A DNA stretch of 64,000 nt from NCBI RefSeq assembly GCF_000767465.1, contig NZ_CP009291.1, positions 2,832,501 through 2,896,500 of the forward strand, given 5' to 3'. The stretch is from Novosphingobium pentaromativorans US6-1 (GTDB lineage Bacteria; Pseudomonadota; Alphaproteobacteria; Sphingomonadales; Sphingomonadaceae). The position numbers and the translations under genes were made by a program. Under the pieces are notes generated by a model. It was given only the letters and a program-made list of their open reading frames with translations, searched no databases and was not told the DNA's origin. Every line of letters begins with the position of its first letter. Position 1 is the first letter of the stretch. Below, one piece after another: positions 15,872 through 24,489 of the stretch.

Positions 15872-16147
15872 CGGTCGTAAGCCTCCCTCAATTCCCGAGA
15901 ATGTCGTCGTATTAGCGAAGGTGGTGGCCTTGCGCTGCCGCAACTGGGTCCATCGTGGAGCTAGTCGAGCTTGGACTTGCTGCGGTGCGGCATCTAAAAG
16001 CAGGCAGTCGCCGACGAGGTGACGTGTCGCCAACGAGGCGATGCATGGCAGGCGGCCAACTCCGGTCGGCCTGATATTCCCGAATGGAAGCCGGTCGATC
16101 CGCCACGCGGTCCACTGCCCCCTTTCGGCCCGGTGTGCGAGGATCAG

Positions 16148-17638
16148 GTGAAGCAACGCAAGAGCGACGAACTGGAAGGTGTGGCGCGCAGGTTCAAAGA
16201 CCTGCGGTCTTTTGGCCGGCGCAGCGGGATTGCTCTCTTCGCGTTCGTGGCGCGGTCGCTGCAGCAGGTCTCCACGCTGGTCATGACCTTCCTTGCCGCG
16301 CGCTTCCTGCCGCCCGCCGATTACGGGGTCTATGCGCTGGGCATCGTATTCGTGGTCATGATCCAGACGCTTACCTACACCGGTTTCTACCAGTTCATAC
16401 TCAATGCGCGGCAGGACGAGGACGCCGTGCTTTCAACCTGCTTCTGGCTGATCTTCGGGCTCGTCACGCTGGCTTCGCTGCTTCTGGGCGCCGCGGCCTT
16501 TCCGATCGAGTGGCTGTTCGGGGCAAGGCATCTCGGTACGGTCATTGTCCTGCTGGCGCTCATCCAGCCCCTCGCAAGCGTCGGGGCGTGGTCATCCGCA
16601 GCTCTTCTGCGAAGGCGGGCCGTGACGTTGAATTTCACCATCATATTCCTGCAGAACATCATCGCCCTTGTGGGGGGCGGGCTTCTGATCTGGTTCTGGC
16701 ACTCGCTCTATGCGCTGGTGGCCGTGCGCTACCTGAGGGTGATTTCGGGCGCGGTGCTGTTCGCTTCCCTTGGGCGCGACCGGCCGCGCATGCGGTTTTC
16801 GCGCAAGCTCGCCATCGAAGCTACGGGGTTTTCCGGGGGGCTGTATTTTTCGCGCCTGCTCGGCTTCCTCTCACGTTACGCCGGGGATCTGCTATTGGGG
16901 CTATTCCACTCGCCGGGCGCTGTGGGCCTCTATCGCTTCGGCAATCGCGTTGCCACCGGGGCGACCGACATCCTGATGCAGCCGATGAACAATTTTGCGG
17001 CGACGCAGTTCGGTGCAGCAGGCCGCGACGACCGTGATCTGGGCGCTGTGCTGGCGCGGTTTGCCGGGACGATTGCCTTGCTGGGCGGAATGGCCGGGGC
17101 AGTCGTGATCGTGCTCGCCCCGGACGTCATCAGCACCTTCTTCCAGCCTTCATATGAAGGCGCTCTTGTGGTGACGGCAGCCATGGCCCTGCGCGGAGTG
17201 GCCGGGGTGGGGCAGTCGCTTGTCGAACCCGTCTTCGCAGCGCTCGGCAGGACGAGTTGGGTCGTCATGTTCAATCTCGTTGCTGGCGCGACTTGCGTTG
17301 CCGCCATCGCCGTGTCGGCGCCATTCGGACTGGGCGTGCTGGCCTGGGGCCAGGCAATCGCGATCCTGGTCATGACCGCCCTGGCTTTCCACCTGATGCG
17401 CAGGCGCGGCGGGATAAGCACAGGCGCAGCCGTGCGCCGCTTCCTGGGGGCCTGCGCGCTGGCGCTCGCTTACGGACTGGTCCTTGCTGCGATCCGTTTC
17501 CGGTTTCTGCCTGCCATGGCGATCTCGCCCCTTCAGACGCTTCTTGTCAGTCTTGCATGCGCGGCTCTGGTCGGCGCGGTGATCCTGCTTGTGGCCATGC
17601 GCCTGCGCATCTTCAGCCTTCACGCCTTCTCGGGCTGA
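16148..17638 (+). CDS. Wzx-like polysaccharide flippase (PST/MOP family)
   Basis: About 496 residues. GTG at 16148 is chosen because GAGGA lies just upstream and the ORF before it is proline-rich without domain character. After a short basic segment (MKQRKSDELEGVARRFKDL) come about 12-14 membrane helices, beginning SGIALFAFVARSLQQVSTLV, in two halves as in MOP-superfamily exporters. LGLFHSPGAVGLYRFGNRV at about residue 265 and QPMNNFAATQFG are typical of the WzxC/colanic-acid type. It would flip the undecaprenyl-linked repeat unit across the inner membrane for Wzy polymerisation. It heads a plus-strand operon with a sulfotransferase and a glycosyltransferase. Confidence 0.9.
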   Translation: MKQRKSDELEGVARRFKDLRSFGRRSGIALFAFVARSLQQVSTLVMTFLAARFLPPADYGVYALGIVFVVMIQTLTYTGFYQFILNARQDEDAVLSTCFWLIFGLVTLASLLLGAAAFPIEWLFGARHLGTVIVLLALIQPLASVGAWSSAALLRRRAVTLNFTIIFLQNIIALVGGGLLIWFWHSLYALVAVRYLRVISGAVLFASLGRDRPRMRFSRKLAIEATGFSGGLYFSRLLGFLSRYAGDLLLGLFHSPGAVGLYRFGNRVATGATDILMQPMNNFAATQFGAAGRDDRDLGAVLARFAGTIALLGGMAGAVVIVLAPDVISTFFQPSYEGALVVTAAMALRGVAGVGQSLVEPVFAALGRTSWVVMFNLVAGATCVAAIAVSAPFGLGVLAWGQAIAILVMTALAFHLMRRRGGISTGAAVRRFLGACALALAYGLVLAAIRFRFLPAMAISPLQTLLVSLACAALVGAVILLVAMRLRIFSLHAFSG

Positions 17639-17664
17639 ACGCACCAATTCCGGGAGACGAAACG

Positions 17665-18516
17665 ATGCTGCATTGTCCCGCCGAAAACCTGGTCTTTCTG
17701 CACGTTCCCAAGAATGCGGGAAAGAGTGTGCGTCATGCGTTTGTCCGGCAGGCCGGATTGTCCTGGTCCTTTCTGGCAAGCGATCTTGGCATAAGCGAGG
17801 CTGGCGCCGAGCAGGCGATGGATCAGGAAGTCGAAGTGCCCGGCCTCGGCATTGTAAAGCCGGCGCATCTGCCGCTGCCGATCATCGCGGATCATTTTCC
17901 GCAGACCTGGGCGACGATCCGCTCGGCAAGGAGCTTCATCCTTGCGCGTCCCCCGCGCGATCGTTTCTTTTCGGCGATCATGCAACGCCTGGGTGAGTTC
18001 GCAGACAAGCGAACGCTTCGGGCCGACGATCCTCTGGTTCGGGAGGAAGCTGCGCGTGTTTGCGAATGGCTGGATGGACGCGGCGCTTTCGCGACGGTCG
18101 AATACATCCATTTTTCGCGGCAGAGGGATTATGCCGACAACGCCGGAGAGCGGATCGTGTCGGCCGTGTTTCCGGTCGACAGGATCGACCTTGCGGCGCA
18201 TTGGCTGCAAGCTGAAGCCGGGCTGCATCTTGAATTCGCGCATGAGCATGCGCGGCGGGAACCGCGCAAGTGGGCCAGCGCGCTTCAGCCTGTTGCCCGC
18301 ATTCTGGGGCGCCGCGTGTTGCCGCAGAGGTTGAGGAAAGTCATCTATCCGCTCTGGAGGAACAGCGGCGTCTTCGCCGATGCCGCCGGCCGTTACGAAT
18401 CCATCGATCTGGGCACAGATGTCGAGAAGTTCATTTCCGATTACTATGCAGACGACGCGCGTCTCTATCTCGAGGCCATCGGCTTTGCGGAAAGACTGGA
18501 TCGTGAGGCGGCCTGA
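17665..18516 (+). CDS. Sulfotransferase family protein (third of three)
   Basis: A 283-residue protein with GGGAGACGAA before the ATG. Residues of about 9-24 (LVFLHVPKNAGKSVRHAF) match the PAPS-binding loop of the Sulfotransfer_2/heparan-type group, and SFILARPPRDRFFSAIMQRL has the R-x-P-x-x-R-x-x-S-type second motif. The sequence differs clearly from the two other sulfotransferases here, so these are three separate enzymes and not recent duplicates. It sits 26 bases after the flippase gene and 3 bases before a glycosyltransferase gene. It is therefore expected to act in exopolysaccharide synthesis in the cytoplasm. Confidence 0.8.
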   Translation: MLHCPAENLVFLHVPKNAGKSVRHAFVRQAGLSWSFLASDLGISEAGAEQAMDQEVEVPGLGIVKPAHLPLPIIADHFPQTWATIRSARSFILARPPRDRFFSAIMQRLGEFADKRTLRADDPLVREEAARVCEWLDGRGAFATVEYIHFSRQRDYADNAGERIVSAVFPVDRIDLAAHWLQAEAGLHLEFAHEHARREPRKWASALQPVARILGRRVLPQRLRKVIYPLWRNSGVFADAAGRYESIDLGTDVEKFISDYYADDARLYLEAIGFAERLDREAA

Positions 18517-18519
18517 ATC

Positions 18520-19605
18520 ATGGCGGGCATTGCCATCAACGGGAAATTCCTTGGAGCCCCGCTCAACGGGGTACACCGGACTGCGGCGCTCTATTCGCGC
18601 GAATTGATCCGGCGTCTCGCGCACAGCCACAGTGTCCGGCTCCTGGCACCTGCCGGCGCTTTGGCGCCTTCTGCATTTCCCGAACTTGTGCCCAATCCGG
18701 CCAAGGGGCCGTTCGGGGCCGGCCAGGGCTGGGAAATGCTGACGCTTCCGCTTCGCGCGCGAGGCGATCTTCTGGTGAACTTGTGCAATCTGGCACCGCT
18801 GGTTCATGGCAATTCGGTGGTCATGATCCATGACGCGCAGACATTTCTCTATCCCGACGATTACAGGGGGCGTCAGGCGCTGGCCTATCGGGCGCTCCTA
18901 CCGCGCATAGCGCGCCGTGCGCGCCGGATCTTAACCGTCTCGCGCTTCGCAAGGGACTCGCTCGTGGCGAACGGCATCGGATCTGAAGCGAAGATAGAAG
19001 TCGTCCACAACGGCACCGATCACATCCTGGCAGAGGCGCCCGATCCGTCGATGCTGCGCCGCCATGGCCTGACGCCGGGTGGGTATGTGCTGACCATCGG
19101 CTCGGCGAAAGGCTACAAGAACTTGCGCTGCCTGTTCGATGCCATGGCATCGCCCTTGCCCGGCAGGCAGAAGCTGGTCATTGCCGGCGGACCTGACGAG
19201 GTGAGCTACAGGCGCGCCGGCTGGAAGCCGCCCGAAGGCGCGGTTTTTACCGGCTTCGTCTCCGATGGCGAACTGCGCGCGCTTTATGCCTCGGCAGCGG
19301 TTTTCGTCTTTCCTTCCTTGACCGAGGGGTTCGGGTTGCCACCGGTCGAGGCCATGCATTGCAATACCCCCGTCGTGGCGGCGCGGGCAGGCGCAATGCC
19401 CGAAGTCTGCGGCGACGCGGCCTTGCTGGTTGAGGCGGGAAACCCCCGAGCGTACCGGGATGCGATCCTGGCCCTGCTGGACGATCCCGCCATGGCGGAA
19501 CGACAGCGCCTGCTTGGCCGCTCGTGCGCTTCCCGGCTCTCGTGGGATGCGGCAGGTGCTCGTCTCGCCCAGCTGGTGCAACCGCTCTTGCAAAACGGGC
19601 GCTGA
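18520..19605 (+). CDS. Glycosyltransferase family 4 (GT-B fold)
   Basis: A 361-residue glycosyltransferase starting 3 bases after the sulfotransferase stop. The N-terminal domain contains SVVMIHDAQTFLYPDDYRG and an RILTVSRFARDSLV motif, as in GT4 mannosyl/rhamnosyl transferases of the WbaZ/MtfB kind. The C-terminal domain has VLTIGSAKGYKNLRCLFDAM, then VFVFPSLTEGFGLPPVEAMH, the E-x7-E donor-binding signature, followed by CNTPVVAARAGAMPEV. It probably transfers a sugar from a nucleotide donor to the lipid-linked repeat unit. It is the last gene of the locus in this window. Confidence 0.92.
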   Translation: MAGIAINGKFLGAPLNGVHRTAALYSRELIRRLAHSHSVRLLAPAGALAPSAFPELVPNPAKGPFGAGQGWEMLTLPLRARGDLLVNLCNLAPLVHGNSVVMIHDAQTFLYPDDYRGRQALAYRALLPRIARRARRILTVSRFARDSLVANGIGSEAKIEVVHNGTDHILAEAPDPSMLRRHGLTPGGYVLTIGSAKGYKNLRCLFDAMASPLPGRQKLVIAGGPDEVSYRRAGWKPPEGAVFTGFVSDGELRALYASAAVFVFPSLTEGFGLPPVEAMHCNTPVVAARAGAMPEVCGDAALLVEAGNPRAYRDAILALLDDPAMAERQRLLGRSCASRLSWDAAGARLAQLVQPLLQNGR

Positions 19606-19621
19606 CGGTTCGTGTCAGCGC
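19599..19621. terminator. Stem-loop between convergent operons
   Basis: GCGCTGAC (19599-19606) pairs perfectly with GTCAGCGC (19614-19621) across a 7-base loop. The stem overlaps the stop of the plus-strand glycosyltransferase gene. Read on the minus strand it is followed by CCGTTTTG, so it may end the minus-strand catabolic operon as well. The U-tract is weak. Confidence 0.45.
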
Positions 19622-19756
19622 GTGCCTACCCCTTTGCGGTCGCATGATCCTGTTTGCGAGGATCGCCTGGATCGCGCCCGGCCATCCTGAGTGCATTGCA
19701 GCAATGGGGGCATCGCTATTGCTCGGGCATGGCCTGTATTACAACAGATACCGTTC

Positions 19757-20995
19757 TCAGCTCGCGACCAGAGCGGGTGCGTGCAAAGTTGCAGGCAGGC
19801 GGGTGAAGGTGGGTTTGCCATTCTTGAACCCATATAGCGCGCTGGACACGCACCGGATGGCTTCTTCGCCGCTGACGCAGTCCAGCACGACCAGGGTGGC
19901 TGGCCGCCCTTCGCGAATTGCATAGTCGGACGCGCGTATCAGGCTGGCCGCCCGTGACGTGATGCCGGCGAAGATCAGCGACATGTCGTGCTCGTCGTCG
20001 ACCTGGGCCACGTTGGCGTGGAGATTGCCCATGCGCGTAAGCGAACAGTCGCCGAACGGCGTAAAGGGATTGAGCACGTTATTCGTTGAAATGGAGAAAT
20101 TGACGCCTGCTTCTGCCATGGCCCGCAGGGGGAGCAACGGGCGCGGCGCGCGCGCACCCATGTCCCGGCCGAGCAGGAACAGATCCGTTGCAGGCAAGGC
20201 GGTCACGCCAACGCCGGCCTCGGATAAATGCCGAAGCGCCGCGGCCAACGACGCCGGACGCAACAGACCCAGTTTGGAAACATGCCCGATTGCGACGCGA
20301 CCCTGCCAGCCATGACGTTCTGTCAATCGGCAGACTTCAAGAAACTGGCACCTGGAAATGTCGAGATCGAAGTCGAGGTGAAGGTCGATATCGACATCGA
20401 AATCCTGGGCGATCCGGAAAATGCGTGCCAGGTGACCGATCGGATCGCGATCTGTGTAGGGCGCGCCTCCGATCAAGTCCGCACCTTGCTCCAGCGCCTG
20501 GACAAGCAGTTCGTCGCACCCCGGATCGTTGATCAGTCCTTCTTGCGGAAACACGCAGATCTGCAGGTCAACCGCCCAGCGATATTCCTTGCGCAGGGCC
20601 ACCATGGCTTCGAAGCCCGTGAGCCCTATCCGCGGATCGACCTCGACATGGGCACGGATCCTGTTCGTGCCGCACGCGATCGCCCGGCCGAGCGTCTCTC
20701 GAGCACGCTCGATTATGTCGTCGCGGGTGAAGTTCGACTTTGCTTTCGCCACGGCGCTGACGGCGGCGTGAAGGTTTGGGTGACCGGTCCCCGTCCGATG
20801 GATCAGGCACGACTTGTCCAAATGGATGTGCGTTTCGACGAAGCCCGGAATGACAAGGCGCCGGTCCAGCGTAATGTCCCGTGTCGCACGCGGCAGGTCC
20901 GGCCTGATGTCCGAAATCACTCCGTCCTTGATGCCAATGTCAATCGGCCCGGGATGGCCATCGATCAATGCATCGCGAAGAACAAGATCGAGCAT
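19757..20995 (-). CDS. Amidohydrolase, cytosine-deaminase/AtzC-like
   Basis: A 412-residue TIM-barrel metal-dependent hydrolase. ATG at 20995 is preferred over 21019 because GAGG lies upstream and the domain starts there. The N-terminal beta-sandwich is followed by the metal motif ETHIHLDKS. RAHVEVDPRIG, DIDLHLDFDLD and RVAIGHVSKLG supply the further ligands and substrate residues of the cytosine deaminase group. The position of the usual metal-binding Asp (HDD in E. coli CodA) reads STNNVLNPFTPFGD, so Asn replaces Asp there. The family removes amine or amide groups from cyclic nitrogen compounds. It is the last gene of the transporter operon, 109 bases after the M24 gene, and probably opens or deaminates the imported compound. 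Confidence 0.85.
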   Translation of the reverse strand: MLDLVLRDALIDGHPGPIDIGIKDGVISDIRPDLPRATRDITLDRRLVIPGFVETHIHLDKSCLIHRTGTGHPNLHAAVSAVAKAKSNFTRDDIIERARETLGRAIACGTNRIRAHVEVDPRIGLTGFEAMVALRKEYRWAVDLQICVFPQEGLINDPGCDELLVQALEQGADLIGGAPYTDRDPIGHLARIFRIAQDFDVDIDLHLDFDLDISRCQFLEVCRLTERHGWQGRVAIGHVSKLGLLRPASLAAALRHLSEAGVGVTALPATDLFLLGRDMGARAPRPLLPLRAMAEAGVNFSISTNNVLNPFTPFGDCSLTRMGNLHANVAQVDDEHDMSLIFAGITSRAASLIRASDYAIREGRPATLVVLDCVSGEEAIRCVSSALYGFKNGKPTFTRLPATLHAPALVAS

Positions 20996-21104
20996 CAGGC
21001 GGCAACCTCGCGCAGGCATGCAACACGGTCGTGGCAGGCGCGCGGCCCGATGCGAAACGCATCGGACCGCACGAACGCATTCGTGTCGAACGTGGAACGC
21101 TCGC

Positions 21105-22373
21105 TCACGCGGGCACTACGACCAGTCGCTTCGAGATCGTATTCAGGTCCTCGACGCCGTTTTCACTGAGAAGAACCGTGCCGCCGATGCAAACGCGCTT
21201 TCCGTCGCGCAGGGCATTGGGTTCGAACGCGAAGGCGACGCCAGGCTGGATCTCGAAATCGCCGTCCAGCCCCACACCGATCGGGAGCGCCGGAAGGTGC
21301 GAAAGCGCCGGATCGACTTCGGGATTGATGCGCGTGGCACTGTTGAAGATCACCGGAGAAACGGTCTGCACCATCGGGCCGGTGTTCCAGCACTCGGCGC
21401 GCAGCAGCGGTTCTTCCATGATCTTCGCGAGCTCGGAAAAGCGCAGGCCCGGGCGGAGCGCTTTCAGACCGGCTTCGTAGGATTCGATACAGACCTGCTC
21501 GAGCCGGCGCAGGAGGGGATCCGGCTCGCCGATGCAGACATCGATCTGCTGCTGGGATTCAAATCCGCCATAGAACGCGAAGACTTCCGCGGCGATGCTG
21601 TCTCCCTTGCGCAGGACGTGCGGTTCACCGCCCATATGGAACCATTCCGGCGGGCCCCAGCCAAACCGGCTAGCACCGGCCCGTTCCAGAATGAAGGGAG
21701 CGCGGAACCATCCGCCATTGGCGACGATCGCATGCATGGCTGCGGCGGTCACGACACTTTCATGGACACCTTCACCGCAGGCATCGACGAAGGCGGCGCA
21801 AGCTGCCTCGCCGATCGACGCCGCCTTGCGGATCATCTCCATCTCTTCCGCGCTCTTGAAGAGGGTCAAAGTCTCATAGGCGTCGGCGATATCGACGAAC
21901 TCGACATCGGGCAGGCTTTCCATAACGGCTTTCCAGACCTTGTAGGGAATGACGCCGGCCCACTGGAATACGGCACGCGAGCTTGTGCCGACGACACCGA
22001 TCCTGCTTTTCTCGAGCCCGTATTCGGCGACGGCCTTCGCCAGGTTCACTACCGGCGAGCCGTGACGCCACTGACTGGTCCAGCGTTCGTAGCGCGCGCC
22101 GGCTTCGTCATACCGGCCAAGGGGGACGTCACCGACGAGCACCAGGGGCTCGCCTTCGCGGCGAAAGAGAACCGTGCCGTGCTCCACCTCGTTGGTGAGA
22201 TAGGAGTCGTTCGCGTCGCGCCCGAAGCCGAATACGACAATGGCTTCAAGGTCGTGCTGGTTCATGAGTTCGCGAACGCGTGCCCAGCGCCGGTCCCGCT
22301 CTGCCAGGCTGAGCTTCGGCCACGCGGGCGAAGTCGCGTTATCGGGTTTCATTGCGGTAATTGCAGATGACAT
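21105..22373 (-). CDS. M24 (creatinase/aminopeptidase P-fold) hydrolase with degenerate metal site
   Basis: A 422-residue protein with AAGGATAC before ATG at 22373. The N-terminal third resembles the creatinase N-domain (RVRELMNQHDLEAIVVFGFG). The C-terminal two thirds have the pita-bread fold, including LTLFKSAEEMEMIRKAASIG. The usual D-x-G...D-x-T-R metal motif is replaced by EVFAFYGGFESQQQIDV, the G-H-G-I-G histidine is missing, and the final acidic motif reads VCIGGTVLLSENGVEDL. Most of the five metal ligands are thus lost. This is like creatinase, which hydrolyses creatine without metal, and unlike prolidase. The substrate is probably an amide or amidine compound taken up by the linked transporter. 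Confidence 0.8.
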   Translation of the reverse strand: MSSAITAMKPDNATSPAWPKLSLAERDRRWARVRELMNQHDLEAIVVFGFGRDANDSYLTNEVEHGTVLFRREGEPLVLVGDVPLGRYDEAGARYERWTSQWRHGSPVVNLAKAVAEYGLEKSRIGVVGTSSRAVFQWAGVIPYKVWKAVMESLPDVEFVDIADAYETLTLFKSAEEMEMIRKAASIGEAACAAFVDACGEGVHESVVTAAAMHAIVANGGWFRAPFILERAGASRFGWGPPEWFHMGGEPHVLRKGDSIAAEVFAFYGGFESQQQIDVCIGEPDPLLRRLEQVCIESYEAGLKALRPGLRFSELAKIMEEPLLRAECWNTGPMVQTVSPVIFNSATRINPEVDPALSHLPALPIGVGLDGDFEIQPGVAFAFEPNALRDGKRVCIGGTVLLSENGVEDLNTISKRLVVVPA

Positions 22374-22401
22374 GAATGTATCCTTGGACTGGCTGTTGGG
22401 A

Positions 22402-23424
22402 TTACAGGAATTGACGCAGCGCTGCCGCGCTGGTGGTGATGAATTCGAGGGCCTCTGCAGGGCCGATGTTCTGGCGCAATTCGTCAAGGCCGGGGCGAAG
22501 GCCGGCATTCACCTGATCGGCATATCCCCGTGTCAGGCCTTCGACCCTTGCGAATTCCTCCTTGGTGAGATCGGGATGACTGGCCCACCAAAGCGGATCG
22601 TCGATGAACAGGTTCATTTCTCCTCGTGCAAAGATGACGCCTTCGATGGACAGGGTTGGAGTGGAATGCTGCGAAAGCGTCTTGAGCAAGCTGGCCCAAT
22701 CGATCACGCCCTCTCCGACAGGTGCCAGGAAGCGGGAAATACCCTCGTTCGTGCGGACCAGGGCGACATCGCGTATGTGCGTGCTGCGCACATAGGGGGC
22801 GACCCGCCGGGCCGCTGCCAACGGGTCCTCGCCGCGGACAAGGACATTGGCCGTGTCGAAAGTGATGCCGAATGCATCCGGTCCGGCTTCCTCGACGAGG
22901 CGCACGACTTCGAACGTGCTGATTTCTTCGTGGGTTTCGACGTTCAGGTGCGCGCCGGTGTCGCGCAGGACAGGTGCGATGCGATGCATGACCTTGAGTG
23001 TCGCTGCGAGTTGGTCGGTCCACTCGACGTCCGTGCGAAATCGATCGCAGGCATAGATGGAGCTGAAACGGAACTGGTAGTTTGCCGTGGCGGTCCAGAT
23101 TTCCTTGATGCCGGCAGCGGTCAGCGCACGAATGATGCGCTCAAGGCCCAGCATGTAATCGCCGTCGCCCAGGCTTCGGATCTCGGGGGCTTCGGGGGTT
23201 GCGAAGGGATTGATCTTGGCCGCGCCGACTTCAAGATAGAGGTCCAGCTCGCGGGCGGCAGTCGCCACATCCTCAATTTCCTTCCGGTCGAGCTTCGGGC
23301 TCAATTCGAAGGCGGAGCGAAAGAAGACACCTTCCAGGCCGAGGTCCGCAGCCTGCTGAAGGACGCCGATCGCGCCCGCGGCGGTGGAGACGGGGAATTT
23401 GCTGCTATCTGTGCCAACTCGCAT
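22402..23424 (-). CDS. TIM-barrel sugar-isomerase/epimerase-like enzyme (paralog 2)
   Basis: A 340-residue protein. The ATG at 23424 lies 4 bases beyond the upstream stop; a TTG one codon earlier is also possible. It matches the xylose-isomerase-like TIM-barrel superfamily (AP_endonuc_2): LDLYLEVGAAKINPF, HLNVETHEEISTFEVVRL, FGITFDTANVLVRGEDPL and TLSIEGVIFARGEMN. The Glu, Asp, His and Glu positions at strand ends are those that bind a divalent metal in this superfamily. It is clearly homologous to the gene before it (shared ETHEEI, FDTAN/LDPAN, SRFLAP.GEG), so the two arose by duplication. They may form a heteromer or act on successive intermediates. The substrate is unknown. Confidence 0.8.
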   Translation of the reverse strand: MRVGTDSSKFPVSTAAGAIGVLQQAADLGLEGVFFRSAFELSPKLDRKEIEDVATAARELDLYLEVGAAKINPFATPEAPEIRSLGDGDYMLGLERIIRALTAAGIKEIWTATANYQFRFSSIYACDRFRTDVEWTDQLAATLKVMHRIAPVLRDTGAHLNVETHEEISTFEVVRLVEEAGPDAFGITFDTANVLVRGEDPLAAARRVAPYVRSTHIRDVALVRTNEGISRFLAPVGEGVIDWASLLKTLSQHSTPTLSIEGVIFARGEMNLFIDDPLWWASHPDLTKEEFARVEGLTRGYADQVNAGLRPGLDELRQNIGPAEALEFITTSAAALRQFL

Positions 23425-23427
23425 CAA

Positions 23428-24489
23428 TCAGGCTCCAATCAGTTCCGGGCGTGCGGCCAGGGCCGCGCGAAGATGGGCGGCGCTGGTCTCCACGAACTTG
23501 TCGTGGGACTGACGAACGTCAGTGCGCACAAGCCGCAGCTCTTCGAGCGACTGCGCCTCACCGGCCGCAGCGCGGGCCTCGTAGCGCTCGGCCATTGCGT
23601 AAAGCTGCTCAAGCGCCGCGTCAGTCAGGTCGGGATGGCCTTCGCGCCATCGCGGGTCGTGGACGTGCAGCTGCATTTCCGCCCGCACCGGGCCAATGCC
23701 TTCGATGGTGAGGTTGATGTCCGGATTGTGCTTGAGCACGATGGCCAGGGCCTCGGGCCAGTCGATCAGGCCTTCGCCACAGGGGGCCAGAAACCGCGAC
23801 AGGCCGTCCGGAGTGCGCCACAGGGCAGTATCGCGCAGTTGCGTCGTCCGGACGTAAGGCGCAAGGCGCGCGATGGCTTCCACAGGCACCTCGGCCCTGA
23901 CCGGCAGGTTCGCCGGGTCGAGGCAAATTCCGATCACGTCGTCGCCAATGGCCTCGATAAGCCTGAGCAGTTCGAAGCTGGTGATCTCTTCGTGCGTTTC
24001 CAGGTTCAGGTGGACGCCATTTGCCCTTAGCACCGGCGCCAGAGACAAGAGGAACTTCTCCGTTGCCTGCAACTGATCGGCCCAGTCGGTGTCCGTGCGG
24101 AACCGGTCGGTAAAGAATATCCCCGGGTAGGGCTTGAAGCCGCCGACCGCGCTCCACGTCTCGGTCCAGCCGAATTCGGCACAAGTCTCGATCATCCGGG
24201 TCATTCCGGCGAGGTAGTTGCCGTCGCCCAGATCGCGCACGCCGGGCAGTTCGCTGGTCATGTAAGGATTGACCTTGCCGACCCCCATTTCGACATAGAG
24301 GTCGAGTTCGTTCGCAAGCGCACTGAAATCGGCGAGCCTCGATCGGTCGAGATCCGGAGCGAGTTCGTCGAGAGTGCGGATGTTGACGCCTTCGAGGCCT
24401 GCCTTGGCTGTGGCCCTGAGGGCATCGAAGGGATCGCCCCAGAGTGAGGCCCCCTTCATCAGCTTTATGTCTGTCCCAATCCTGTTCAT
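23428..24489 (-). CDS. TIM-barrel sugar-isomerase/epimerase-like enzyme (paralog 1)
   Basis: A 353-residue protein that overlaps the ATPase gene before it by ATGA (24486-24489). It has the same layout as its neighbour: GTDIKLMKGASLWGDPFDAL, LDLYVEMGVGKVNPYMTSEL, HLNLETHEEITSFELLRL, IGICLDPANLPVRAEVPVEA and SRFLAPCGEGLIDWPEAL. The metal-binding acidic and histidine residues expected for this barrel family are in place (ETHEE, LDPAN, IEG). Family members isomerise or epimerise sugars, or cleave C-C or C-N bonds in related polyols. The operon position beside a peptide-type ABC transporter does not settle the substrate. Confidence 0.8.
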   Translation of the reverse strand: MNRIGTDIKLMKGASLWGDPFDALRATAKAGLEGVNIRTLDELAPDLDRSRLADFSALANELDLYVEMGVGKVNPYMTSELPGVRDLGDGNYLAGMTRMIETCAEFGWTETWSAVGGFKPYPGIFFTDRFRTDTDWADQLQATEKFLLSLAPVLRANGVHLNLETHEEITSFELLRLIEAIGDDVIGICLDPANLPVRAEVPVEAIARLAPYVRTTQLRDTALWRTPDGLSRFLAPCGEGLIDWPEALAIVLKHNPDINLTIEGIGPVRAEMQLHVHDPRWREGHPDLTDAALEQLYAMAERYEARAAAGEAQSLEELRLVRTDVRQSHDKFVETSAAHLRAALAARPELIGA

